Assembly (NCBI RefSeq): GCF_945873775.1
Contig: NZ_CAMCEC010000014.1
Span: forward strand, 1-58,728
Length of the DNA: 58,728 nucleotides
Direction: 5' to 3'
Origin: an uncultured Treponema sp.
GTDB lineage: Bacteria > Spirochaetota > Spirochaetia > Treponematales > Treponemataceae
Shown: in pieces, positions 22,500-30,820 of the stretch
Layout: every line of letters begins with the position of its first letter
Numbering within the stretch: the first letter of the stretch is position 1
Position numbers and translations under genes: made by a program
The notes under the pieces: generated by a model
Told to the model about the DNA's origin: nothing
Databases searched by the model: none
The model's input: the letters and a program-made list of their open reading frames with translations, nothing else

Positions 22500-24413
22500 A
22501 TGAATCTTTTATCTGTGAATAACCTTGCAAAAATCGGGCGTGAAAAGCCTTTGTTTACAGGAGTAACGTTCGGATTAAACGAAGGAGACAAGGCGGCTCT
22601 TATAGGACGCAACGGAACTGGAAAATCAACTTTGCTGAACACAATTGCGGGTCTGCTTTCCCCGGACGAAGGAACTGTTGTTCTAAATAAAGAGGCCGGA
22701 GTTTCTTTTCTTGCCCAGAATCCTTTGTACAGCAAGGACGACACAATCAAAAGTCATATTTTTAAATTTCAAAGTCCCAAGCTCAAGACAATCCGTGAGT
22801 ATGAAGAAGCCTGCGATGAGCTTCAAAAAACAAACTCGCAGCAAGCTCAGCAAAAGTTCAACACGCTGAATGAAAAAATGCAAAAAGACAATCTTTGGAA
22901 TTACGAATCCCAAATAAAGTCCATTCTTACTATACTTGGAATAAACGATCTTAGCCGCAAAATGGGTGAACTTTCAGGCGGAATGATAAAAAAAGTCGCG
23001 CTTGCACAAGTTCTTGTTGAAGACACAAAGCTGCTTCTTTTGGATGAGCCTACAAACCATCTGGACATTTCTACAATATTGTGGCTTCAAAATTATCTTG
23101 CCGAAACAAAAAGATCAGTTCTTATGGTAACTCACGACCGCTACTTTTTGGACGCAGTTTGCAACAACATCTATGAGCTTGCACGCAACAAAATTAAGCT
23201 TTACACAGGCAACTATTCAACTTATCTTGAAAAAAAGCAGACAGAAGCACAAATTGAAGCAAACACAGAACGCCGCATTGAATCAGTTTTGCGATTTGAA
23301 CGCGACTGGCTTATGAGAGGACCTTGCGCGCGCGGAACAAAGGCAAAGGCAAGAATTCAGCGGGACCAGGCTTTAATAAACCGCGAAAAATTTTCCGCAG
23401 ACAAAGGCTTTACTTTTGAAGTTGAAGGCAGAAGGCTTGGCGGAAAAATTCTGGAGCTTCATAAAATCACAAAGAATTTTCAAAAAGGATTCGCTTCTTC
23501 TGGCAAAAGCGGCGTTGAAAATTCTTTTCCGGTTCTTAAAGACTTTAGCTACAATTTCAACAAGGGCGAAAAAATCGGAGTGTTCGGAGGCAACGGCTCT
23601 GGAAAAACTACGCTTTTAAATATAATCACGCAGAAAATTCAGCCAGATTCTGGAGAAGTTGTAAAAGGCGAAAACACTTCGATTGCGTACTACGAGCAGA
23701 ATCCGCATTTTGAAAACACAGAGCTTACAGTTCTTGAGTACATAAAGGAAGCGGCGGACGTTATGAAAATGAATGACGGCACTGTTTTAAGCGCGCCTCT
23801 TTTCCTTGAGCAGTTCGGCTTTGAAGGAAAAATTCAGTATTCGCCAGTCGGAACTTTGAGCGGCGGAGAACGCAAGCGGCTTTATCTTGTGCGCCTTTTA
23901 ATCAGCAATCCGAATTTTTTAATTTTGGACGAACCTACAAACGACTTTGATATTTTTACAATGAATATCCTTGAGCAGTTTTTGCTTTCGTTCAAGGGCT
24001 GCCTTTTAGTTGTAAGCCACGACCGCTATTTTATGGACAAAATCTGCGACACAATGTTTATAATGGAAAACGACGGAAGCGTTTCTGGCTTTGTTGGAAA
24101 ATGCTCGGAATATCTTGAGCTTCAGCAGGAACAAAATGCGCAGCAAAAATCAGAATCCAAGCAGGAAGAAAAACAAGAAAAAGCACCTGTTCATCAGAAA
24201 AAAAACAAAATGTCGTTCAAGGAAAAAAAAGAATTCGAGCAGCTTGAGCAGCGCATATTTGAACTTGAAGACAAAAAGCCGGAGCTTGAAAAATTTATGG
24301 CTTGCCCTGACTACGAAAAATCATCAAAAGCCGGAAAGGAATATGCAGACCTAGAAAAAGAGCTTGAAGCAGCATACTCAAGATGGGAAGAACTTTCCGC
24401 GCTTGAAATGTAA
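22500..24413 (+). CDS. ABC-F ATPase (Uup-like)
   Basis: A 637-residue soluble protein with two ABC ATPase domains and no membrane segments. Domain 1 has GRNGTGKST, LSGGMIKKVALA and LLLLDEPTNHLD; domain 2 has GGNGSGKTT, LSGGERKRLYL and LILDEPTNDFD. The C-terminal arm (SFKEKKEFEQLEQRIFELE ... AYSRWEELSAL) is the coiled-coil extension of the Uup branch, which acts on the ribosome or on branched DNA. The start at 22500 gives the family-typical MNLLSVNNLAK; a longer frame from 22464 would begin with the -35 box itself. No efflux function is implied. Confidence 0.9.
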   Translation: MNLLSVNNLAKIGREKPLFTGVTFGLNEGDKAALIGRNGTGKSTLLNTIAGLLSPDEGTVVLNKEAGVSFLAQNPLYSKDDTIKSHIFKFQSPKLKTIREYEEACDELQKTNSQQAQQKFNTLNEKMQKDNLWNYESQIKSILTILGINDLSRKMGELSGGMIKKVALAQVLVEDTKLLLLDEPTNHLDISTILWLQNYLAETKRSVLMVTHDRYFLDAVCNNIYELARNKIKLYTGNYSTYLEKKQTEAQIEANTERRIESVLRFERDWLMRGPCARGTKAKARIQRDQALINREKFSADKGFTFEVEGRRLGGKILELHKITKNFQKGFASSGKSGVENSFPVLKDFSYNFNKGEKIGVFGGNGSGKTTLLNIITQKIQPDSGEVVKGENTSIAYYEQNPHFENTELTVLEYIKEAADVMKMNDGTVLSAPLFLEQFGFEGKIQYSPVGTLSGGERKRLYLVRLLISNPNFLILDEPTNDFDIFTMNILEQFLLSFKGCLLVVSHDRYFMDKICDTMFIMENDGSVSGFVGKCSEYLELQQEQNAQQKSESKQEEKQEKAPVHQKKNKMSFKEKKEFEQLEQRIFELEDKKPELEKFMACPDYEKSSKAGKEYADLEKELEAAYSRWEELSALEM

Positions 24414-24430
24414 ATGGCGGATAGATTCAA

Positions 24431-24567
24431 TTTCGAGTTTTAGTAAATTAGTAAAAATAATTGCTTAACTGTCATTCCCGTGCTAAGACACGGGAATCTT
24501 CTGTAATTTTTCAACAGATTATCGTGTCAAGCCCGATAATGACAATAAAATACAAAACTCTAAATTG
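24431..24567. repeat. Palindromic intergenic element, copy 7 (with outer arms)
   Basis: Core 24470-24544: TGTCATTCCCGTGCTAAGAC, CGGGAATC, TCAACAGATTATCGTGTCAA, GCCCGATAATGACA. Outer arms TTTCGAGTTTT and AAAACTCTAAATTG resemble those of copy 2. Confidence 0.75.
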
Positions 24568-24596
24568 AAACAAAAAAATTATGGAGGCGTTTTTTT

Positions 24597-25325
24597 ATGG
24601 AAGAAAAAATTGAGCAGTTAAAACAGCTTGTAGAAAAATCCCAGAAAATTGTGTTTTTCGGAGGGGCTGGAGTCAGCACAGAAAGCGGCATTCCAGACTT
24701 TAGAAGCGTTGACGGGCTTTACAATCAAAAGTGGGCTTATTCACCTGAAACAATATTGAGCGCGACTTTCTTTCATTCAAATCCAAAGGAATTCTATAGG
24801 TTCTACCGGGAAAAACTTCTTGTAACTGGAATAAAGCCGAACATTACGCACTTTAAACTTGCGGAACTTGAAAAGCAGGGAAAACTTTTGGCAGTTGTAA
24901 CGCAAAATATTGACGGACTTCATCAGGCGGCAGGAAGCAAAAAAGTTTTTGAGCTGCACGGAAGCGTTCTTAGAAACTACTGCACAAAATGCGGCGCGTT
25001 TTACGATGAAAAATATATTGCCTCGCATTCAGACCAAGACGGACTTCCCCTGTGTGAAAAATGCGGTTCTCTTATAAAGCCGGACGTTGTTCTGTACGAA
25101 GAATCGCTAAAGGATGAAGTTGTAAGCGGCGCAATAAAGGCAATAGGAAGCGCGGACCTTTTGATTATCGGGGGAACTTCACTCACTGTTTATCCGGCGG
25201 CAGGAATGATTCATTATTTCCGCGGAGAAAATATTGTGCTTATAAACCGCGACCCGACTCCAAGCGACGGAATCGCAAATCTTGTTCTGCACGAAAGCCT
25301 TGGAAATGTTTTTTCAAAATTGTAA
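24597..25325 (+). CDS. cobB: NAD-dependent protein deacylase, sirtuin
   Basis: A 242-residue class sirtuin that removes acyl groups from lysines using NAD+. Motifs in order: GAGVSTESGIPDFRS (NAD binding), TQNIDGLHQAAG, catalytic His in ELHGS, zinc ligands CTKC and CEKC, and the GTSLTVYPAA NAD pocket. The Tyr/Arg pair of the desuccinylase type is not obvious (FYRFYREKL is present near residues 63-71), so substrate range is uncertain. GGAGG precedes the ATG. It ends 2 nt before the convergent gene's stop. Confidence 0.92.
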   Translation: MEEKIEQLKQLVEKSQKIVFFGGAGVSTESGIPDFRSVDGLYNQKWAYSPETILSATFFHSNPKEFYRFYREKLLVTGIKPNITHFKLAELEKQGKLLAVVTQNIDGLHQAAGSKKVFELHGSVLRNYCTKCGAFYDEKYIASHSDQDGLPLCEKCGSLIKPDVVLYEESLKDEVVSGAIKAIGSADLLIIGGTSLTVYPAAGMIHYFRGENIVLINRDPTPSDGIANLVLHESLGNVFSKL

Positions 25326-25326
25326 C

Positions 25327-25683
25327 TTACTTTAACGCCATTCTTTGCGCCAGAACTGTCTTTAGGGAAGCAAGCGTTTCTTTTACTGCGGACTCATTGC
25401 TTCCTGAAAGAACTGAATCGCAGGCGGAACTTACGGCTGTAATGTTTCCAAGAATGTCCTGCTCAAGCTTTGCAGAAAAAATTTCAGGAGAGCCGGCAAT
25501 CTTTTTTGCTTCCTCGGCAAGTTCTGTTATCTGTTTTTTTTCTTCATCAAACTGGCTATTTAAATTTTGCGATTTCTGCACAAGAAGATTCATTGATAAA
25601 TTTATTCTGTCCAGCAAACCGGAGTTTTCATTCTTCTTTCCAGACTTCTGAAAAAGCCTCTTCATAAAATCTGTAATTTTCAT
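25327..25683 (-). CDS. Small coiled-coil protein, 118 aa, unknown
   Basis: Soluble and helical: NLSMNLLVQKSQNLNSQF and EEKKQITELAEEAKKIAG form heptad-like repeats, followed by a helical tail rich in Ser and Ala. I recognise no family. It converges on the sirtuin gene with a 1-nt gap. The -10 box of a good promoter (TTGCCA, 17 nt, GATAAT) ends 8 nt before the ATG with no Shine-Dalgarno sequence, another leaderless candidate. Confidence 0.6.
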   Translation of the reverse strand: MKITDFMKRLFQKSGKKNENSGLLDRINLSMNLLVQKSQNLNSQFDEEKKQITELAEEAKKIAGSPEIFSAKLEQDILGNITAVSSACDSVLSGSNESAVKETLASLKTVLAQRMALK

Positions 25684-25691
25684 AGTTAAAC

Positions 25692-25720
25692 ATTATCTCT
25701 GATTTGCAAAAATATGGCAA
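25692..25720 (-). promoter_or_regulatory. Promoter of the 118-aa gene (leaderless geometry)
   Basis: TTGCCA at 25715-25720, 17-nt spacer, GATAAT at 25692-25697 on the reverse strand; ATG after 8 nt. Confidence 0.5.
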
Positions 25721-25810
25721 TACAAACCTTGCGCTCAAAAAGTCTTGACCTTGCAATTCCATGAACTATAAACTAAGGCAAAAGATCAAATGTTGAGTTT
25801 TGATAAAAAC

Positions 25811-25994
25811 AGTCATTCCTGTGCCCCGACACAGGAATCTGTTGTAAAATTTCAATAGATGGGATGTTCCATAAGTATCTTTTATGACATTTTCGGGCTT
25901 GCCCCTGTGATGTTTGCGCAGCAAACTCGGTTAGAAATCTAAATGCATATATTACAATCATTTAGAGATTGTCGTATCAAGTACGACAATGACA
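25811..25994. repeat. Palindromic intergenic element, copy 8 (composite, longest)
   Basis: Starts GTCATTCCTGTGCCCCGACA and ends GTACGACAATGACA; the inner part carries TGATGTTTGCGCAGCAAACT. GAGTTTTGATAA just upstream matches the outer arm of copy 2. The 25721-26054 gap holds nothing else I can support. Confidence 0.65.
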
Positions 25995-26054
25995 TTTAGA
26001 ACTTATTGGACATCCCCATGACATCAAATTTAAGGCAAAAGGTCTGATAAAAAA

Positions 26055-26609
26055 ATGAATGCAATTTACGCCGCCGGGCTTAACGGAGAATTCGCGCTAG
26101 AAGACGGAACTCTTCCTTGGAAAAAAAACTCTTCGCTTCAAAAAGAATGCAAAGAAGACATGGATTTTTTTAAACAAATGACCACAAAAAAAGCCGTCAT
26201 AATGGGATTCAATACATTTAAGACTCTGCCTTTTCCGCTTAAAAACAGGCTGAACATTGTAATAAAAAGAAACGCCGCCACGCAAAAAATAGAACGCACA
26301 GACAATGAATTTTTCTTTTTTTCTTCTATAAAAAAGGCTTTAAATGCGCTTAATTTTCTTTGCCCAGACGATATTTTTTTAATAGGCGGAAAAAAACTTT
26401 TTGCAGAAGCATTCAGCAATAATCTTGTGGACGGCATTGTTTACGAAACAATTTTTTGCAAGAACTTTCCAGACGCCAAAGTTTTTATAAAACGTCCAGA
26501 AAATTTCACTCTGATAGATTCAAGGAAAAGCGGAATTCTTGTTTTTAATCAGTACAGAAATCTGGAAGCTCCAAAGGCTCAATTCCAAAACGGCTTGCAA
26601 AATCCCTAG
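26055..26609 (+). CDS. folA: Dihydrofolate reductase (divergent)
   Basis: A 184-residue protein with the DHFR pattern: NAIYAAGLNGEFALEDGTLPW at the substrate side, KEDMDFFKQMTTKKAVIMGFNTFKTLP (Asp equivalent to the catalytic acid, then the NADPH-binding MGxxT), NRLNIVI, and DIFLIGGKKLFAEA for the second nucleotide loop. It reduces dihydrofolate for thymidylate and purine synthesis. It is divergent in the second half, so a DHFR-like reductase is possible. Its last 65 nt overlap the convergent PHP phosphatase gene, so the final 20 residues are coded antisense to that gene. Confidence 0.8.
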   Translation: MNAIYAAGLNGEFALEDGTLPWKKNSSLQKECKEDMDFFKQMTTKKAVIMGFNTFKTLPFPLKNRLNIVIKRNAATQKIERTDNEFFFFSSIKKALNALNFLCPDDIFLIGGKKLFAEAFSNNLVDGIVYETIFCKNFPDAKVFIKRPENFTLIDSRKSGILVFNQYRNLEAPKAQFQNGLQNP

Positions 26610-27339
26610 CCTTCCATGCGTTCATGATAACATCCTGAGGATTGTGCGCATCGGAATTGCAAATTACGCGGACATTTGTAAGGGAAGCCATTTCCCAGAA
26701 TTCTACAAACGGGTAAGGATAACGCATTCCACGCTTTGTATGATTCGGAGTTCTTGTTATTCCAAGTCCGTTTATTTCAATAGGCAAGTCCAAATCAGAA
26801 GCCGCATCCAAAATCGCCTGGCTGCAAGCCTTTGACTGGTCGTCCCATTCTTTGTAGCCTGCCATAAACAAATCCGGGTGGGCAAGAAATGCAAAATGCC
26901 CGCTCCTCATTCCTTCTATTGTCTGGTCAATATATTTATTTAAAAGCGAAGGGCTTTCAACATCAGGAATGTAAATATGGCTTGAACCGTCTGTAACCCA
27001 GTGCGAGCCAAGAACTAGATAGTCCGCGCCAAAGTTAGCCTTAAGCTCATCATACCAGTCAGCGTAAGATTCTTCCCATTCGCATTCATATCCTTGATAA
27101 ATAGGAAACGCCGCAGCTTCCTTTGCCTCTTCAATCCATTCGCTGTATTCAGAAGCCTCTTTTGTTGTCATTCTTATTTCCGGCCAGTAGTCAAAAAAAT
27201 CTTCCGGATACGGGCAATGATCAGAAAATCCCAAAGCAGTGCAGCCTTCCAACATAGCCTGATTAACATAATCAACCGGCTGTCCTTTTGCATGATGGCA
27301 AAGCTCTGTATGCGTATGAAAGTTAGAAATTGATTTCAT
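26545..27339 (-). CDS. PHP-family phosphatase (histidinol-phosphatase type)
   Basis: A 264-residue PHP-domain metal enzyme. The metal ligands are visible: NFHTHTELCHHAKG (His pair), GFSDHCPYP, YQGYECEW (Glu), LVLGSHW, FLAHPDLF and CNSDAHNP. Gapless PHP proteins of this length are histidinol-phosphatases of the HisK/HisJ type, which make histidinol from its phosphate, but no his genes are nearby so the substrate is uncertain. The ATG lies 9 nt after a -10 box (TTAACA, 17 nt, TAAAAT) with no Shine-Dalgarno sequence. The promoter sits immediately after the ppdK terminator. Confidence 0.8.
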   Translation of the reverse strand: MKSISNFHTHTELCHHAKGQPVDYVNQAMLEGCTALGFSDHCPYPEDFFDYWPEIRMTTKEASEYSEWIEEAKEAAAFPIYQGYECEWEESYADWYDELKANFGADYLVLGSHWVTDGSSHIYIPDVESPSLLNKYIDQTIEGMRSGHFAFLAHPDLFMAGYKEWDDQSKACSQAILDAASDLDLPIEINGLGITRTPNHTKRGMRYPYPFVEFWEMASLTNVRVICNSDAHNPQDVIMNAWKARDFASRFGIEPLELPDFCTD

Positions 27340-27348
27340 ATATGTTTG

Positions 27349-27377
27349 ATTTTAGTAAAAAAGAAGACTTATGTTAA
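27349..27377 (-). promoter_or_regulatory. Promoter of PHP phosphatase (leaderless geometry)
   Basis: TTAACA at 27372-27377, 17-nt spacer, TAAAAT at 27349-27354 on the reverse strand; ATG after 9 nt. Confidence 0.5.
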
Positions 27378-27383
27378 GGGCAT

Positions 27384-27414
27384 AAAAAAATCCCCTCCAG
27401 TTTCCTAGAGGGGA
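27384..27414 (-). terminator. ppdK terminator
   Basis: TCCCCTC/GAGGGGA-type stem on the reverse strand (27391-27414) followed by TTTTTTT. Confidence 0.85.
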
Positions 27415-27447
27415 AGTTAGCATTTAGCCGCTAAACATCAATGAAAA

Positions 27448-30333
27448 TTATTTCTTTGTTGTTTTTTTAGCAGGAGCTTTTTTTGCTGGTGCTTTTGCAG
27501 CTGGCTTCTTTGCTGTTGACTTTTTAGCAGGAGCTTTTTTTGCTGGTGCTTTTGCAGCTGGTTTCTTTGCTGTTGAAGTCTTTTTTTCTGCTACTGCTTT
27601 CTTTGCAGCTGGCTTTTTTGCTGGTGCTTTTGCAGCTTTTGCAGCGGCAAGAGCTTTAATAACAGCCTGTGCTCCGGCAAGGCGTGCAGCTGGTACACGG
27701 AATGGTGAGCAAGAAACGTAGTTAAGACCAAGCTTGTAGCAAAGAGCGATTGAATCTGGGTCTCCACCATGTTCTCCACAGATTCCAAGGTGAAGGTCAG
27801 ATTTTACTGAACGTCCCTTAGATTCTGCAATTTCCATAAGAGCGCCTGGTCCATCTGGGTCAAGAGTCTTGAATGGATCTTTTTCGAGAATCTTCTGGTC
27901 AAGGTAAGAATCAATGAACTTGCCATAGTCATCGCGGCTGAAGCCGAATGTTGTCTGTGTAAGGTCATTTGTACCGAATGAGAAGAAGTCAGCGTACTGA
28001 GCAATCTGGTCTGCTGTGCAAGCTGCGCGTGGGAATTCAATCATAGAACCAATCTGGAACTTGAGGTTTGTTCCCTTTGCTTCGTTTACTTTTGCAATTA
28101 CAGCTTCTGCCTGTGCGCGGATCTGCTTGAGTTCGTTTACAGAAGTTACGTTAGGAATCATAATGCGAACATCATGTGCAATTCCGTCCTTTTCTGCGTG
28201 TGCAGTCGCCAAAGCGATTGCTTCAACCTGCATTTCGTAGATTTCAGGATATGTGATTGCAAGACGGCATCCGCGGTGTCCAAGCATAGGGTTGTGCTCG
28301 TTGAGGTCAGCGAACTTTGCCTTGATTGTTGCAACAGAAACTCCAAGCTTAGAAGCAAGAGCCTGAGCTTCAACATCTGTAGCAGCCTGAATGAACTCGT
28401 TAAGAGGCGGGTCAAGAAGACGGATTGTAACAGCGCGTCCGCCCATTGTCTTGATGATTCCGTAGAAATCTTTTTCCTGAAGTGGAAGAATCTTTGCAAG
28501 GTTTTCTTTGCGAGCTTCTGTGTTTTCAGAAATAATCATTTTCTGGAATGAAGAAAGTTTTGGTTCTTCAAAGAACATGTGCTCTGTGCGGCAAAGACCA
28601 ATACCGTTTGCGCCAAACTTGAATGCCTGTGGAGCTTCGTTCTGCTCTGCGTTTGCAAGAACATCGAATCCCTTTACAGTTTTTCCAGAAGCTGTCTTGC
28701 GTACAGACTTTGCGCGGATTTCATCAGCCCAGCCAAGGAATGTTTCAAGGTCGCCAGAAACTTTTGCTTCTTCTACAGGGATAAGACCTGCGTAAACTTT
28801 ACCAGTTGAACCGTCAATAGAAATATTGTCGCCCTTCTTGAAAGTCTTGTCGCCAATCTTTACTGTTTCTTTGTCTACAAATACAACTGCCGCGCATCCG
28901 CAAACACAAGGAGTTCCCATACCACGGGCAACAACAGCAGCATGTGATGTGCGTCCGCCTGTAGATGTCAAGATTCCTTCTGCAACGTACATACCTGCAA
29001 TATCATCAGGAGATGTCTCTTTGCGAACGAGCATTACTTTCTTTCCAGCCTTGTTCCATTCAACAGCTTCATCTGCTGTGAATACAATCTGTCCAGCTCC
29101 GGCTCCAGGAGATGCGTTAAGAGCTTCTGCGATTGGTGCTGCGGCTTTAAGAGCTTTTGGCTCAAACTGCGGGTGAAGAAGCTGGTCAAGCTGATCTGGC
29201 TTTACGCGGAGAAGAGCCTGCTCTTTTGTGATGAGTTTTTCTGCAACCATGTCAACTGCCATCTTAACAGCTGCCGGTCCTGTGCGTTTTCCGTTGCGGC
29301 ACTGGAGCATATAGAGTGTTCCTTCCTGAACTGTGAACTCCATATCCTGCATATCGTGATAGTGCTTTTCAAGGCGAGCGCGGATTTTGCAAAGCTGATC
29401 GTAAATCTTTGGATTTGTTTCAGCAAGTTGAGAAAGGTGCTGAGGTGTGCGGATTCCAGCAACAACGTCTTCACCCTGTGCGTTCATAAGGTATTCACCC
29501 ATGAATTCATTAACACCAGTAGAAGGATCACGGCTGAAGCAAACACCAGTTCCTGATGTGTCGCCCATGTTTCCGAATACCATTGCCATAACAGTTACGG
29601 CTGTGCCTTTGATAACTCTTTCATCAATGTTGTTGAGCTTGCGGTATGTGATAGCACGAGGATTCATCCAAGAACCGAATACAGCTCCGATTGCTCCCCA
29701 CATCTGTTTGTGTGGATCCTGAGGGAAGTCTTCGCCCTTTTCTTTCTTGTACATTGCCTTGTACTTAGAAACAATTTCTTGAAGTTCTTCTGTAGTAAGA
29801 TCTGTATCCTGTGTGATTCCGCGGTGAGACTTAACTTCGTCGATGATTTCTTCGAACTTGTCGTGATCTACACCCATTGCAACGTTGCCGTACATCTGAA
29901 TAAAGCGGCGATATGCATCCCATGCAAAGCGTGGGTTCTGTGTTTTGTTTGCAAGACCAAGAACTGAATTGTCGTTAAGACCGAGGTTGAGGATTGTGTC
30001 CATCATACCAGGCATAGATTCTGCAGCGCCTGAGCGAACTGAAACAAGAAGCGGATCTTTTGCATCGCCGAGCTTTTTGCCCATTGACTTTTCAAGCTTT
30101 GCAAGATACTTAGCAACTTCTGCATCAAGTCCTGCCGGATACTTTTTGCCTAATTTGTAGTATTCCTGACAAACATCAATTGAAATTGTGAATCCAGATG
30201 GAACAGGAAGGCTCAAAGGTTTCTTTGCCATCTGAGCAAGGTTTGCGCCTTTTCCACCGAGGATTGGACGCATTGATTCATCGCCTTCTGCGTCGCCATC
30301 ACCAAAGTAATAAACATATTTGGTCTTAGCCAT
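27448..30333 (-). CDS. ppdK: Pyruvate, phosphate dikinase with Lys/Ala/Pro-rich tail
   Basis: A 961-residue enzyme interconverting pyruvate, ATP and phosphate with phosphoenolpyruvate, AMP and pyrophosphate. Seen are the N-terminal nucleotide-binding part (GGKGANLAQM, SGAAESMPGMMDT), the swivelling phospho-His domain (GGRTSHAAVVARGMGTPCV) and the PEP/pyruvate barrel (GSMIEFPRA, FFSFGTNDLTQTTFGFSRDD, GICGEHGGDP). The start at 30333 follows GGAGG by 5 nt. The last ~68 residues are an addition made of AKKPAAKAPAKKAPAKK repeats, resembling histone-H1-like bacterial proteins; a 19-residue unit is tandemly doubled at DNA level. Two upstream palindromes (30521-30535, 30569-30582) may be operator sites. 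Confidence 0.95.
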   Translation of the reverse strand: MAKTKYVYYFGDGDAEGDESMRPILGGKGANLAQMAKKPLSLPVPSGFTISIDVCQEYYKLGKKYPAGLDAEVAKYLAKLEKSMGKKLGDAKDPLLVSVRSGAAESMPGMMDTILNLGLNDNSVLGLANKTQNPRFAWDAYRRFIQMYGNVAMGVDHDKFEEIIDEVKSHRGITQDTDLTTEELQEIVSKYKAMYKKEKGEDFPQDPHKQMWGAIGAVFGSWMNPRAITYRKLNNIDERVIKGTAVTVMAMVFGNMGDTSGTGVCFSRDPSTGVNEFMGEYLMNAQGEDVVAGIRTPQHLSQLAETNPKIYDQLCKIRARLEKHYHDMQDMEFTVQEGTLYMLQCRNGKRTGPAAVKMAVDMVAEKLITKEQALLRVKPDQLDQLLHPQFEPKALKAAAPIAEALNASPGAGAGQIVFTADEAVEWNKAGKKVMLVRKETSPDDIAGMYVAEGILTSTGGRTSHAAVVARGMGTPCVCGCAAVVFVDKETVKIGDKTFKKGDNISIDGSTGKVYAGLIPVEEAKVSGDLETFLGWADEIRAKSVRKTASGKTVKGFDVLANAEQNEAPQAFKFGANGIGLCRTEHMFFEEPKLSSFQKMIISENTEARKENLAKILPLQEKDFYGIIKTMGGRAVTIRLLDPPLNEFIQAATDVEAQALASKLGVSVATIKAKFADLNEHNPMLGHRGCRLAITYPEIYEMQVEAIALATAHAEKDGIAHDVRIMIPNVTSVNELKQIRAQAEAVIAKVNEAKGTNLKFQIGSMIEFPRAACTADQIAQYADFFSFGTNDLTQTTFGFSRDDYGKFIDSYLDQKILEKDPFKTLDPDGPGALMEIAESKGRSVKSDLHLGICGEHGGDPDSIALCYKLGLNYVSCSPFRVPAARLAGAQAVIKALAAAKAAKAPAKKPAAKKAVAEKKTSTAKKPAAKAPAKKAPAKKSTAKKPAAKAPAKKAPAKKTTKK
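27451..27657 (-). repeat. Repeat tract encoding the ppdK histone-like tail
   Basis: Codes for Lys/Ala/Pro repeats; a 57-bp unit (STAKKPAAKAPAKKAPAKK) occurs twice in tandem near the 3' end with few differences. Confidence 0.8.
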
Positions 30334-30520
30334 TATGTCCTCCATATATATATGTGAAGAAAATTATAATGGTAATTTCTTGTATCGTCAACAAATGTTT
30401 TCAATATCAACAAGAATTGCAAATTAAAATTTGAATTTTTTGAAAAGAAATTCCTTAAAGCAAATCGCAGAAATGGCAATTTTTCAAACACACAAAAAAT
30501 CCCCATGTCTTTCCAATCCG

Positions 30521-30595
30521 TGTGGCAATTCCACATCATTAATGTGAGCCAAAATTTCCCAATTATTACCAAATTGATTTGGCCTTCTGTGTCAA
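30521..30595 (-). promoter_or_regulatory. ppdK upstream region with two palindromes
   Basis: TGTGGCAATTCCACA (30521-30535) and CCAAATTGATTTGG (30569-30582) next to a reverse-strand TTGACA at 30590-30595. No good -10 at standard spacing was found, so the promoter call is weak. The rest of 30346-30720 shows no gene. Confidence 0.35.
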
Positions 30596-30728
30596 AAAAA
30601 TTCAAATAAAAAGTCAAATTCAACGGCAATAGCACAAATTTTCAAGCAAATATAAAACCAAACGCAAATATTCAGCCTAAAACAAGCAAAAAAGGCATTT
30701 CTACAAAAAATTACTGACTTTTCTTACT

Positions 30729-30745
30729 TGGCACGTATTCTGCTA
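30729..30745 (+). promoter_or_regulatory. Candidate sigma-54 promoter of hsp20
   Basis: TGGCACGTATTCTGCTA: GG, exactly 10 nt, GC, with a perfect TGGCACG -24 half. A start point near 30754 would leave a 65-nt leader. A sigma-70-like reading (TTCTTA, 17 nt, TATATA) is also possible. Confidence 0.5.
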
Positions 30746-30820
30746 TATATCTAGTGTACAGCTGAAAGGCAGTACGAAAAAAAATTAAAACAATGCTGTA
30801 AAACCAGCGAGGAGATTTAT

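Noticed and set aside
30333..30635. A 100-codon reverse-strand frame upstream of ppdK
   Set aside because: It is AT-driven, spans the likely ppdK control region with palindromes, has no ribosome site and no recognisable domain.
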